DNA of 5,381 bases from Rubrobacter sp. GTDB lineage: Bacteria > Actinomycetota > Rubrobacteria > Rubrobacterales > Rubrobacteraceae. The DNA lies in the NCBI GenBank assembly GCA_013815575.1, contig JACDFX010000174.1, forward strand, positions 1-5,381. Direction: 5' to 3'. The notes under the pieces are model-generated. The model had not been told where the DNA came from. It searched no databases and was given only the letters and a program-made list of their open reading frames with translations. Every line of letters starts with the position of its first letter. The first letter of the stretch is position 1. Below, in pieces: positions 1 to 5,381 of this stretch. Position numbers and translations under genes: made by a program.

Positions 1-580
1 GCAAAGCGTCGCCCTGGCCGCGGTTGACGACGTGGGTTACGACGGGAACGCCCTCTTCCCTGGCGATGTCCGCCGTCGCGTCCTTTGAGCCGTCGTCCAC
101 GACGACCGTCTTGACCTCGTGGCCAAGCACCTCTTCGGGTATACGGCGCAGCACCTCCCGGATGCCGCCCTCCTCGTCGTAGGCGGGGACGATTATGAGG
201 ATCTCGCCGGGATGACCTTCGAGCCTCTCTTCTGGAGAGAGGTGTTTCTCGGAGTACTCCTTGACGGCGAGACCCGTGACGATCTCGCCGCTCTTGCGGC
301 CCGCGGTCCTGACCCGCCCGAGCAGGTTCAGGAACAGGGCGAAGAGCAGGAGGTTCGCGAGGCCCAAGAGGGCGAAGGCGCGGTTCTCCAGGCCGAGCAA
401 GCGGCTGATGGGCTCGAAGATCTGGGGCACGACGGAGACGAGTGCTATGCCCAGGGCGATGACGAGCGAGAGGAGCAGGTCGAGCCTGCTCCCCCCGCCG
501 CGGAACTTGAAGACGCCGTACGCCACGAAGAGCAGCGCTATGACGATGCCCGCGACGCTCACGTTTGCGGCGTTCAGCAT
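1..580 (-). CDS. DUF2304-like membrane domain fused to family 2 glycosyltransferase (partial, C-terminus beyond window)
   Basis: This is the first 193 residues of a protein that reads without a stop from an ATG at 580 to the left edge of the window. Residues about 5-25, 33-52 and 68-88 are three hydrophobic segments, an arrangement typical of the small DUF2304 membrane domain. A charged linker (about 90-122) follows, and a GT2 domain begins near residue 126: EILIIVPAYDEEGGI (126-140), VVVDDGSKD (159-167, the nucleotide/metal-binding Asp pair) and NRGQGDAL (186-193). These motifs resemble dolichyl- or polyprenyl-phosphate sugar synthases of the DPM1 type. The expected role is moving a sugar from a nucleotide donor to a membrane carrier at the cytoplasmic face; donor and acceptor are unknown. 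Its start overlaps the stop of the upstream sulfoquinovose synthase gene by one base (TGATG), so the two are probably co-transcribed and translationally coupled. An AGGAG lies about 14 bases upstream, too far to be a strong ribosome site. The GT2 assignment is firm; DUF2304 rests on layout and hydrophobicity. Confidence 0.85.
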   Translation of the reverse strand, partial: MLNAANVSVAGIVIALLFVAYGVFKFRGGGSRLDLLLSLVIALGIALVSVVPQIFEPISRLLGLENRAFALLGLANLLLFALFLNLLGRVRTAGRKSGEIVTGLAVKEYSEKHLSPEERLEGHPGEILIIVPAYDEEGGIREVLRRIPEEVLGHEVKTVVVDDGSKDATADIAREEGVPVVTHVVNRGQGDAL

Positions 581-1761
581 CAGATCTTGCTCGGCTCCTG
601 CGGCCTCCACAGCGAGGTGGCGGGAATCTTCGAGGTGTCGCAGCGGTGGGCGTACTTACGGGCTATCTCGGTGACCTCTCCTAGCAGCCCTTCGCTCAGG
701 GTTGTCGGCTGCAGGCCCAGGTCCAGGAAGCGATCGTTGCGGACGTGCAATTCATTCTCGGCGGCCTCGTTGCGCGGGTTCTGCACGTAGTCTATCTCAG
801 CGCCCGTGCGCTCGGAGACCAGCCTGGCAAGGTCGCGCAAACGGTGAGTCTCGGTCATCTGGTTGTAGACGTTGACGCGGTCGCCCCTCTCGGGCGGGTT
901 CTCCAGGGCGAGCTGTATGCAGCGCACGGTGTCCTGGATGTGGATGAAAGCGCGGGTCTGGCCGCCCGTGCCGTGGACGGTGAGCGGGTAGCCTACGGCG
1001 GCCTGCATCAGGAAGCGGTTGAGGACGGTGCCGTAGTCGCCGTCGTAGTCGAAGCGGTTTATGAGGCGCTCGTCCAGCCTAGTCTCCGCGGTCTGGGTTC
1101 CCCACACGATGCCCTGGTGCAGATCGGTGACGCGCGTCAGGTCGTTCTTGTTGTAGTAGGCGAACATGAGCTGATCCTGGGTCTTGGTCATGTGGTAGAT
1201 GCTGCCCGGGTTCGACGGGTAGAGGATCTCCTGCTCTACAAGCTCGCCCGCTTCGGTCTCAACTTTGACCGTCAGATACCCCTCGGGGATCTGCATCCCG
1301 GCCGTGCCGTAACCGTAGACGCCCATGGTCCCCAGATGCACCACGTGGGTGTCGAGCCCGCTCTCGGTGATCGCCGCCAGCAGGTTGTTGGTCGCGTTGA
1401 GGTTGTTGTCCACGGTGTAGCGCTTATGGTAGCTGGACTTCATCGAGTAGGGCGCAGCCCGTTGCTCGGCGAAGTGGATGACCGCGTCGGGCTGCCACTC
1501 GAGGAGCAGGTCCAGAAGCTGGCGGTAGTTCTCGGCGACGTTGATGTTGTGGAAGTCTATCCGGTTGCCGGTTAGCTCCTCCCAGACGCCAAGGCGCTGG
1601 CCCATAGGACGGATCGGGGTGAGGGACTCGCATTCCAACTCGACGTCTATCTTGCGCCGGGAGAGGTTGTCGACTATGGCCACCTCGTATCCTTGCGCCG
1701 AGAGGTGCAGCGAGGTGGGCCAGCCGCAGAAGCCGTCGCCGCCTAGAACGAGTACCTTCAT
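580..1761 (-). CDS. sqdB: UDP-sulfoquinovose synthase (SQD1/SqdB family)
   Basis: This 393-residue protein is a short-chain-dehydrogenase-type NAD-dependent enzyme. The family forms UDP-sulfoquinovose from UDP-glucose and sulfite in the cytoplasm, the head-group donor for sulfolipid (SQDG) and, in some archaea, for sulfonated N-glycans. The N-terminal NAD-binding motif GGDGFCGWPTSLHLS (7-21) is close to the signature of plant and cyanobacterial SQD1 and differs from ordinary epimerases. EQRAAPYSM (99-107) is also family-typical. The catalytic triad is visible as Thr145 in HLGTMGVYG, Tyr189 and Lys193 in YHMTK; family enzymes use a Thr-Tyr-Lys set. TRAFIHIQDTVRCIQLAL (269-286) is the usual C-terminal stretch, and the length matches the bacterial family. 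The ATG at 1761 is chosen because it begins directly at the Rossmann strand (MKVLVLGGDG) and has AGGGAG 8 bases upstream. An in-frame ATG at 1836 would add 25 charged residues outside the fold. Its 3' end overlaps the glycosyltransferase gene by one base. The enzyme call is strong; the final glycoconjugate is unknown. Confidence 0.93.
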   Translation of the reverse strand: MKVLVLGGDGFCGWPTSLHLSAQGYEVAIVDNLSRRKIDVELECESLTPIRPMGQRLGVWEELTGNRIDFHNINVAENYRQLLDLLLEWQPDAVIHFAEQRAAPYSMKSSYHKRYTVDNNLNATNNLLAAITESGLDTHVVHLGTMGVYGYGTAGMQIPEGYLTVKVETEAGELVEQEILYPSNPGSIYHMTKTQDQLMFAYYNKNDLTRVTDLHQGIVWGTQTAETRLDERLINRFDYDGDYGTVLNRFLMQAAVGYPLTVHGTGGQTRAFIHIQDTVRCIQLALENPPERGDRVNVYNQMTETHRLRDLARLVSERTGAEIDYVQNPRNEAAENELHVRNDRFLDLGLQPTTLSEGLLGEVTEIARKYAHRCDTSKIPATSLWRPQEPSKI

Positions 1762-1769
1762 TTTCAGTG

Positions 1770-1775
1770 CTCCCT
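1770..1775 (-). promoter_or_regulatory. Ribosome binding site of the sqdB-like gene
   Basis: On the minus strand this reads AGGGAG, 8 bases before the ATG at 1761. It decides the start in favour of 1761 over the in-frame upstream ATG at 1836, which has no comparable purine-rich site and lies only about 7 bases from the predicted transcription start. Confidence 0.7.
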
Positions 1776-1849
1776 TCTTCCGGGCATCTCTTCGCGGATC
1801 ATCCACCGCTTTTTCGCGCTTCGGCCCGCGCCACACACGCCAGCCGCCG

Positions 1850-1855
1850 ATTGTA
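1850..1855 (-). promoter_or_regulatory. Candidate -10 element for the sqdB-glycosyltransferase unit
   Basis: The minus strand reads TACAAT, a near match to TATAAT, at the edge of an AT-rich island in GC-rich DNA. Transcription would start near 1843, giving a leader of about 80 bases before the ATG at 1761. No good -35 hexamer sits 16-18 bases upstream; that space is filled by phased repeats, as expected for an activator-dependent promoter. This is a sequence-only prediction. Confidence 0.4.
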
Positions 1856-1864
1856 GAGGATAAA

Positions 1865-1905
1865 CGGTTAAACGGTTCTTAAATACCGGTAAACGCTCTG
1901 TTCAA
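1865..1905 (-). promoter_or_regulatory. Four T-rich 8-mers phased at exactly 11 bp, probable regulator binding array
   Basis: Read on the minus strand, four 8-mers start at 1905, 1894, 1883 and 1872: TTGAACAG, GTTTACCG, TTTAAGAA and TTTAACCG, each separated by 3 bases. The array ends 9 bases before the candidate -10 element and covers where a -35 would lie. Direct repeats at an 11-bp period in this position are typical of OmpR/PhoB-family winged-helix activators, which bind one face of the helix in tandem. The match between units is loose (a T-rich start, and an AAC or ACC core in some), so the regulator cannot be named. An overlapping second reading is the perfect 8-bp tandem TAAACGGT TAAACGGT on the plus strand at 1861-1876. 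Confidence 0.4.
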
Positions 1906-1973
1906 CCTCTTCGGCGGTCCGGTGCGCCGGGCCGGGCAGGCCTACCAGCCGGGCTTTACCCGACGGCAGGTAT

Positions 1974-1999
1974 ATTAACCTACATTAACGTCTATTAAT
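1974..1999 (+). promoter_or_regulatory. Three ATTAA(C/T) repeats at exactly 10 bp, upstream of the DUF2723 gene
   Basis: ATTAAC occurs at 1974 and 1984 and ATTAAT at 1994, so the three copies lie on the same helical face. A looser CTTTAC sits at 1954, again in register. The stretch is strikingly AT-rich compared with its surroundings. A -10-like TATTAA at 1993-1998 overlaps the last copy and would start transcription near 2005, leaving a leader of about 18 bases before the ATG at 2023. No convincing -35 is visible. The repeats probably form an operator or activator array; the regulator is unknown. Confidence 0.4.
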
Positions 2000-2022
2000 A
2001 ACCCACGGCCGGCTGAAGTACA

Positions 2023-3684
2023 ATGTCCCGGCCCGAAACGCAACAGAGGACACACCGAGACTTGGCTACAGATCGAGACCCAGGCGGCAGGACCCTCGCC
2101 CCCTCTGGCACCCTTCCGAGCGGGAAGGGCCGTCTCGGCAGGTTGGGCCCGGCCCTGGCCGGCTCGGCGGCGGGCCTCTTCGTCTTCGTGCTCTATCTGA
2201 GGACGCTCGCGCCAACGGTCCTCTACTACGATGACCCTGGCATGCTCGACGCCGTCATGCTCCAGATGCAGGTCGCCGTGCTCGGTATTACCCACCCCAC
2301 CGGCTACCCGACGTACCTTTCGCTCACGCACCTGTTCACGTACCTGCCCGTGGGTGACGTCGCCTACAGGGTCAACCTGGCGAGCGCGGCCTACGGCGCT
2401 TTGGCGGTCGGGGTGGTCTTCGGGGCCGGGTATCTGTTGAGCCGACGTGTCGTGGCGGCGGCGGTGGCGGCGGTGGCGTTCGGGCTCGGGGGGGCGATCT
2501 GGTCTCAGTCCGTCATCGCCGAGGTCTACACGATGAACGCGTTACTGATCTCGCTGACCCTCGTCTCCCTGCTCCTCTGGCGCGACCGCGAGCGGGACCG
2601 CTACCTGCTCCTCGCCGCCTTTCTCTGCGGTCTCTGCCTCACCCACCACCTCACCAGCGGCCTCCTCCTCCCCGCGAGCCTCCTCTTCGTCGGCCTCGTG
2701 AACTGGCGCAGGCTGCTGGAGTGGCGCCTGATGCTCAAAAGCGCCGGGCTCTTCTTCCTGGGGCTTACGCCTTATTTGTATCTGCCCATCCGGTCGTGGA
2801 TGGACGCTCCGATGGACGCGAACAACCCGTCGAACTTCGAGCGCTTCTGGTACGTGGTCAGCGGCGGGAACCTGACGGGCTCCTTCTTCGCCTACGGGCC
2901 GGCGAAGCTGCCAGAGAGGCTGCTCTTCTACTGGGGCCACCTGACAGACAACCTCAACCCCATCCTCATCATGGTCGCCCTCACGGGTGCCGCGCTGATG
3001 GTCGCGCGCGACCGGCCCGTCGGCCTGCTCCTCGGGTTCCTCTACCTCGGGTGGGCGTTCTACTCCATCGAGAACGCCATCCCCGACGTCAACCTGTACT
3101 TTATCCCGACCTACCTGGTCCTCTGCCTCTGGACGGCCGTCGGCCTCGGCGCGCTGCTGACCGAGGTGGAGCATCTGACCTCGCGCTTCTCGCGAACGAC
3201 GCGGCGGGTGGCGCTCGGCCTTCTCTGCGTAGCGCTGCTCGTCATCCCGCTTATCGGGGTGCGGGAGACCTCCGCGGCCAACGACATGAGCGGGGCGAAC
3301 CTGGGGAGAGAGCAGGTAGACGCGGTGGCGGAGAAGACCGCCCCGAACGCGACGATTTTGCACCACCGCAGCAGCATGTGGTATCTGGCCCTCGTCGAGA
3401 GGCGCCGCCAGGACCTGACCCTCGTTGACCCCTATTTACACAACACAAAGGTAGAGTACGCCGACATCGTCTGGCCCGCCGACATAGACCTCGCCACGAC
3501 GAATCGCCGCTACGGCACCAACGACTTCAGCGGGGTGACGTCGGCCAGGATCGCCGCCAAAAAAGGCCCCGTCTACCTCCTGACCAGCTCGTACATCCCA
3601 GAACCCGCACGCTACGAGGCCTTCGGCTTCAAAGTGGTCGAGGTCGAGAAGGACATCCTCTACAGGCTCATCCCGAAGAACTAG
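2023..3684 (+). CDS. DUF2723 family polytopic membrane protein, predicted GT-C glycosyltransferase (TMEM260-like)
   Basis: This 553-residue protein has a basic, hydrophilic N-terminus (1-42) followed by about 11 hydrophobic segments, roughly at 43-60, 118-138, 143-160, 171-186, 194-208, 211-227, 239-256, 312-328, 332-348, 358-378 and 395-412. A soluble C-terminal part (about 415-553) follows, probably extracytoplasmic. The DUF2723 hallmarks are TLAPTV (61-66), an acidic first-loop region (Asp70, Asp71, Asp76), LGITHPTGYPTY (87-98), GDVAYRVNLASA (111-122) and SQSVIAEVYTMNAL (161-174). Family members are GT-C-fold enzymes thought to transfer sugars from polyprenyl-phosphate donors to proteins or glycans outside the membrane; human TMEM260 is a protein O-mannosyltransferase. 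The first-loop motif is not the usual Asp-x-Gly-Glu. Acceptor and sugar are unknown. No clear Shine-Dalgarno precedes the ATG at 2023; TTG at 2062, with GAGGA 11 bases upstream, is an alternative start. It is divergent from the sqdB unit and convergent with the sulfatase, ending 8 bases from it. Confidence 0.85.
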   Translation: MSRPETQQRTHRDLATDRDPGGRTLAPSGTLPSGKGRLGRLGPALAGSAAGLFVFVLYLRTLAPTVLYYDDPGMLDAVMLQMQVAVLGITHPTGYPTYLSLTHLFTYLPVGDVAYRVNLASAAYGALAVGVVFGAGYLLSRRVVAAAVAAVAFGLGGAIWSQSVIAEVYTMNALLISLTLVSLLLWRDRERDRYLLLAAFLCGLCLTHHLTSGLLLPASLLFVGLVNWRRLLEWRLMLKSAGLFFLGLTPYLYLPIRSWMDAPMDANNPSNFERFWYVVSGGNLTGSFFAYGPAKLPERLLFYWGHLTDNLNPILIMVALTGAALMVARDRPVGLLLGFLYLGWAFYSIENAIPDVNLYFIPTYLVLCLWTAVGLGALLTEVEHLTSRFSRTTRRVALGLLCVALLVIPLIGVRETSAANDMSGANLGREQVDAVAEKTAPNATILHHRSSMWYLALVERRRQDLTLVDPYLHNTKVEYADIVWPADIDLATTNRRYGTNDFSGVTSARIAAKKGPVYLLTSSYIPEPARYEAFGFKVVEVEKDILYRLIPKN

Positions 3685-3692
3685 GCCGCCCT

Positions 3693-5276
3693 CTACTCCG
3701 CTTCGGCGGCGCGGCAGTCGTCGCGCTCGCACTGGCGCAGCGAGTCGAGTTGCGAGTTCAGGCGTCGGAGGAGGTCTTCTGGCGCCCTGTCGTAGAAGTT
3801 GTCCAGCTGGTAGGGGTCTTCCTTTAGGTCGTAGAGTTCGTGCTCGCCGGTCTTGTACTCGACGAAGAGGTGCTCTTTGGTCCTGAGGGCCTTGAACCAG
3901 GGGCGCCCCCACTCCTCGCTCGAGTCGGCGCTGCCGGAGGAGGTCTTGCGCCAGTCCCTGGGCAACGGGTCGCCGGTGAGCAGCGGCGCCACCTGGCTCT
4001 CGTTCACGAAGGGGGGATGGGGGACGCTGTCCCTCTCGGCCACCGCCTCGATCAGGAACCTCTGTCGCCAGTCTTCCTCGGGGGTGGGGGTGTCGTCCAG
4101 CAGGGGGGCCAGCGAGCGGCCGTCCACGAAGTCCGGAGGGTCCACCCCGGCAAGGTCCGCGAAGGTGGGCGCCAGGTCGTTGTTAAGCGCCATGTGGGGA
4201 AGCTTCTTCCCCTCCGGCACGCCGGGTCCGCGCACCATCAGGGGCACCCTTATGTCCTCCTCGTAGGCCGTCCACTTGCCCGAGCCCAGGCGGTGCTGGC
4301 CGAGGTGGAAGCCGTTGTCCGAGGTAAAGAAGATGTAGGTGTTGTCCAGCTCGCCGCTCTGGCGCAGCGAGTCCACGAGGTCGCCTATCATGTCGTCTAC
4401 GGCCAGCATGGACTGGAGGCGCTTGCGGTGGAGCTCCTCCATGTAGGCGATCTGATCCGAGCCCAGAGGCTGATTGTCCTGCACCCACCGGGGCTTGTCC
4501 CTGACGTCCTCCTCGTCGAAGGAGGGGCTGCGGGGAAGCTCCACATCTTCCAGGGCGTCTTTGTGTCGGGGGGCCGGGGTGGCCGGCTGGTGGGGGGCCT
4601 TCGTGCCTATCCACATCAGGAAGGGGCGGTCGGTGGTGAAGAAGGGCGGGTCGGCCCCGGAGGTCCGCTCGACGTAGTCGGAGGCCTTGTCGGAGAGGAC
4701 GTCGTCGGTGTGGTACTGGTTAGGGTCGTAGTTGACCATGTGGCCGTTCTCGTTAAGGGTGCTGCTCAGGAAGTTGCCCGAGATCCCGTACCACTCGTCC
4801 CAGCCGGGGGGCACGTGCGTCTCGGCGTAACCGTTCAAGTACTTCCCGAAGAAACTCGTCCGGTAGCCGTCCTCCTGCAGCCAGGTCGCCATCGTGGAGT
4901 TCTCGTGGCCCAAAAAGCGGAACTTCTGGAAGCCGCCGCGCGGCGGCTCGTTGCTCAAGACCTGGTGGTTGTGCGCGTACTGGCCGCGCAGGGTCGTCGC
5001 CCGGCTCGGGCAGCAGAGGGAGTTGGTCACGAACGAGTTCTCGAAGGTCGTGCCCTTCTCGATCACCTCTTCCCTGAGGTTGGGCATCTGCTCGAGCATC
5101 TCCGGGGAGAGGTCCTCGGCCGCCAGGTCGTCCGTGAGGATCAGGATCACGTTCGGCCGCTCGGGCTCCTCGTCTTTCTGCTCGGGCGGCGGCTTGCCCT
5201 CGGCGGTCGGCAGGCAGGAGACGAGCGCGCAGAGGAGGACCAGTAAGAGGACCATCCGGCCAACCCTTAGGAACAT
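3693..5276 (-). CDS. Surface lipoprotein sulfatase, arylsulfatase / N-acetylglucosamine-6-sulfatase type
   Basis: This 527-residue protein belongs to the alkaline-phosphatase-fold sulfatases (type I), which hydrolyse sulfate esters of sugars or aryl groups. A lipoprotein signal is clear: MFLRVGR, a Leu/Val-rich core, then lipobox LVSC with Cys21, followed by a charged Pro-rich linker (to about 39). The catalytic domain opens with RPNVILILTDD (40-50; metal-binding Asp49, Asp50). The formylglycine motif is CCPSR (88-92), with Cys88 the residue to be oxidised. FGKYLNGY (143-150), PPGWDEWYG (156-164), KAPHQP (His229), TSDNGFHLGQHR (318-329; metal-binding Asp320, Asn321) and GKWTAYEEDIRVPL (Lys334) complete the active site. 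A C-terminal CERDDC pair (Cys516, Cys521) is common in the GNS-like branch. Maturation needs a formylglycine-generating enzyme, not encoded here. An in-frame ATG at 5318 would add 14 residues with three or more acidic ones before the signal and lies against a hairpin, so 5276 is preferred (GGAG is very close, 3 bases away). The substrate cannot be predicted. Confidence 0.92.
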   Translation of the reverse strand: MFLRVGRMVLLLVLLCALVSCLPTAEGKPPPEQKDEEPERPNVILILTDDLAAEDLSPEMLEQMPNLREEVIEKGTTFENSFVTNSLCCPSRATTLRGQYAHNHQVLSNEPPRGGFQKFRFLGHENSTMATWLQEDGYRTSFFGKYLNGYAETHVPPGWDEWYGISGNFLSSTLNENGHMVNYDPNQYHTDDVLSDKASDYVERTSGADPPFFTTDRPFLMWIGTKAPHQPATPAPRHKDALEDVELPRSPSFDEEDVRDKPRWVQDNQPLGSDQIAYMEELHRKRLQSMLAVDDMIGDLVDSLRQSGELDNTYIFFTSDNGFHLGQHRLGSGKWTAYEEDIRVPLMVRGPGVPEGKKLPHMALNNDLAPTFADLAGVDPPDFVDGRSLAPLLDDTPTPEEDWRQRFLIEAVAERDSVPHPPFVNESQVAPLLTGDPLPRDWRKTSSGSADSSEEWGRPWFKALRTKEHLFVEYKTGEHELYDLKEDPYQLDNFYDRAPEDLLRRLNSQLDSLRQCERDDCRAAEAE

Positions 5277-5320
5277 TCTCTCCGATCTACCCTCGTCAAA
5301 AGTCAATCTCTCACCCATCG

Positions 5321-5338
5321 CGCGGCCCCGAGGCCGCG
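5321..5338. other. Perfect GC-rich inverted repeat upstream of the sulfatase gene
   Basis: CGCGGCC at 5321-5327 and GGCCGCG at 5332-5338 form a perfect 7-bp stem with a 4-base loop. It lies 2 bases upstream of the ATG at 5318, where a ribosome site for that start would be, so it argues for the start at 5276 or for translational control. On the plus strand a run of five T (5348-5352) lies about 10 bases beyond the stem, too far for a classical intrinsic terminator. The remaining bases to 5381 show no gene. Confidence 0.4.
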
Positions 5339-5381
5339 AATACTCTGTTTTTGTACCCTTCGGGTCACCCGCGCACGCGCC

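Noticed and set aside
119..1575. Plus-strand open frames (119-790, 745-1575) over the glycosyltransferase and sqdB genes
   Set aside because: They are antisense to genes with clear catalytic motifs, and their products are Val/Arg/Glu-rich with no family features.
2452..2480. GGC/GGT-rich simple repeat
   Set aside because: It encodes an Ala/Val-rich transmembrane helix (about residues 143-152 of the DUF2723 protein) and is explained by composition.
2542..3366. Minus-strand frame of 274 codons inside the DUF2723 gene
   Set aside because: Charged, repetitive composition (Glu, Arg, Val, Pro) typical of the complement of a GC-rich membrane protein gene; no motif seen.
3685..3710. Possible bidirectional terminator between the convergent genes: GCCGCC (3685-3690) and GGCGGC (3705-3710)
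   Set aside because: The stem is only 6 bp with a 14-base loop, has no T-run on either side, and lies mostly inside the sulfatase C-terminal codons.
3840..5246. Long plus-strand open frame (468 codons) opposite the sulfatase gene
   Set aside because: It is an antisense shadow of GC-biased codons: low-complexity Val/Gly/Arg/Leu-rich protein with no recognisable motif, while the opposite strand encodes an intact sulfatase.
5340..5352. Possible intrinsic terminator on the plus strand formed by the 5321-5338 hairpin and a T-run
   Set aside because: The five-T run starts about 10 bases after the stem, and no plus-strand gene ends just before it.

Overview
The window is high-GC bacterial DNA with long, tightly packed genes. 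GC-rich third positions, an actinobacterial-type sulfatase lipoprotein and a DUF2304-glycosyltransferase fusion suggest a high-GC Gram-positive, possibly a Rubrobacter-like actinomycete. That placement is inferred from sequence style only; no rRNA or marker gene is present.

There are four protein genes. On the minus strand at the left edge lies a two-gene unit: a UDP-sulfoquinovose synthase (SQD1/SqdB family, 1761 down to 580), followed with a one-base TGATG overlap by a glycosyltransferase gene that runs off the window (580 down to 1). Its first 193 residues are a membrane DUF2304-like segment and the start of a GT2 (dolichyl-phosphate-mannose synthase-like) domain. A divergent intergenic region of about 260 bp (1762-2022) separates this unit from a plus-strand DUF2723 (GT-C fold, TMEM260-like) polytopic membrane protein (2023-3684). 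Convergent with that, 8 bp away, is a minus-strand lipoprotein sulfatase of the arylsulfatase/N-acetylglucosamine-6-sulfatase type (5276 down to 3693). The last ~60 bases hold the sulfatase upstream region, with a GC-rich hairpin and no gene.

The theme is sulfur-bearing glycans and the cell surface. SQD1 makes UDP-sulfoquinovose from UDP-glucose and sulfite. The GT2 enzyme is of a type that loads sugars onto lipid carriers. DUF2723 proteins are predicted lipid-linked-sugar-dependent membrane glycosyltransferases. The sulfatase is predicted to be surface-anchored and to cleave sulfate esters. Whether these act in one pathway (sulfolipid or sulfonated surface glycan) cannot be settled from the window.

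The most interesting non-coding signal is in the divergent intergenic region. Upstream of the sqdB-like gene are four T-rich 8-mers spaced exactly 11 bp apart. Upstream of the DUF2723 gene are three ATTAA(C/T) units spaced exactly 10 bp apart. Both sets share a TTAAC-like core and look like helically phased regulator sites; a phosphate-responsive (PhoB/PhoP-type) regulator is one testable guess.
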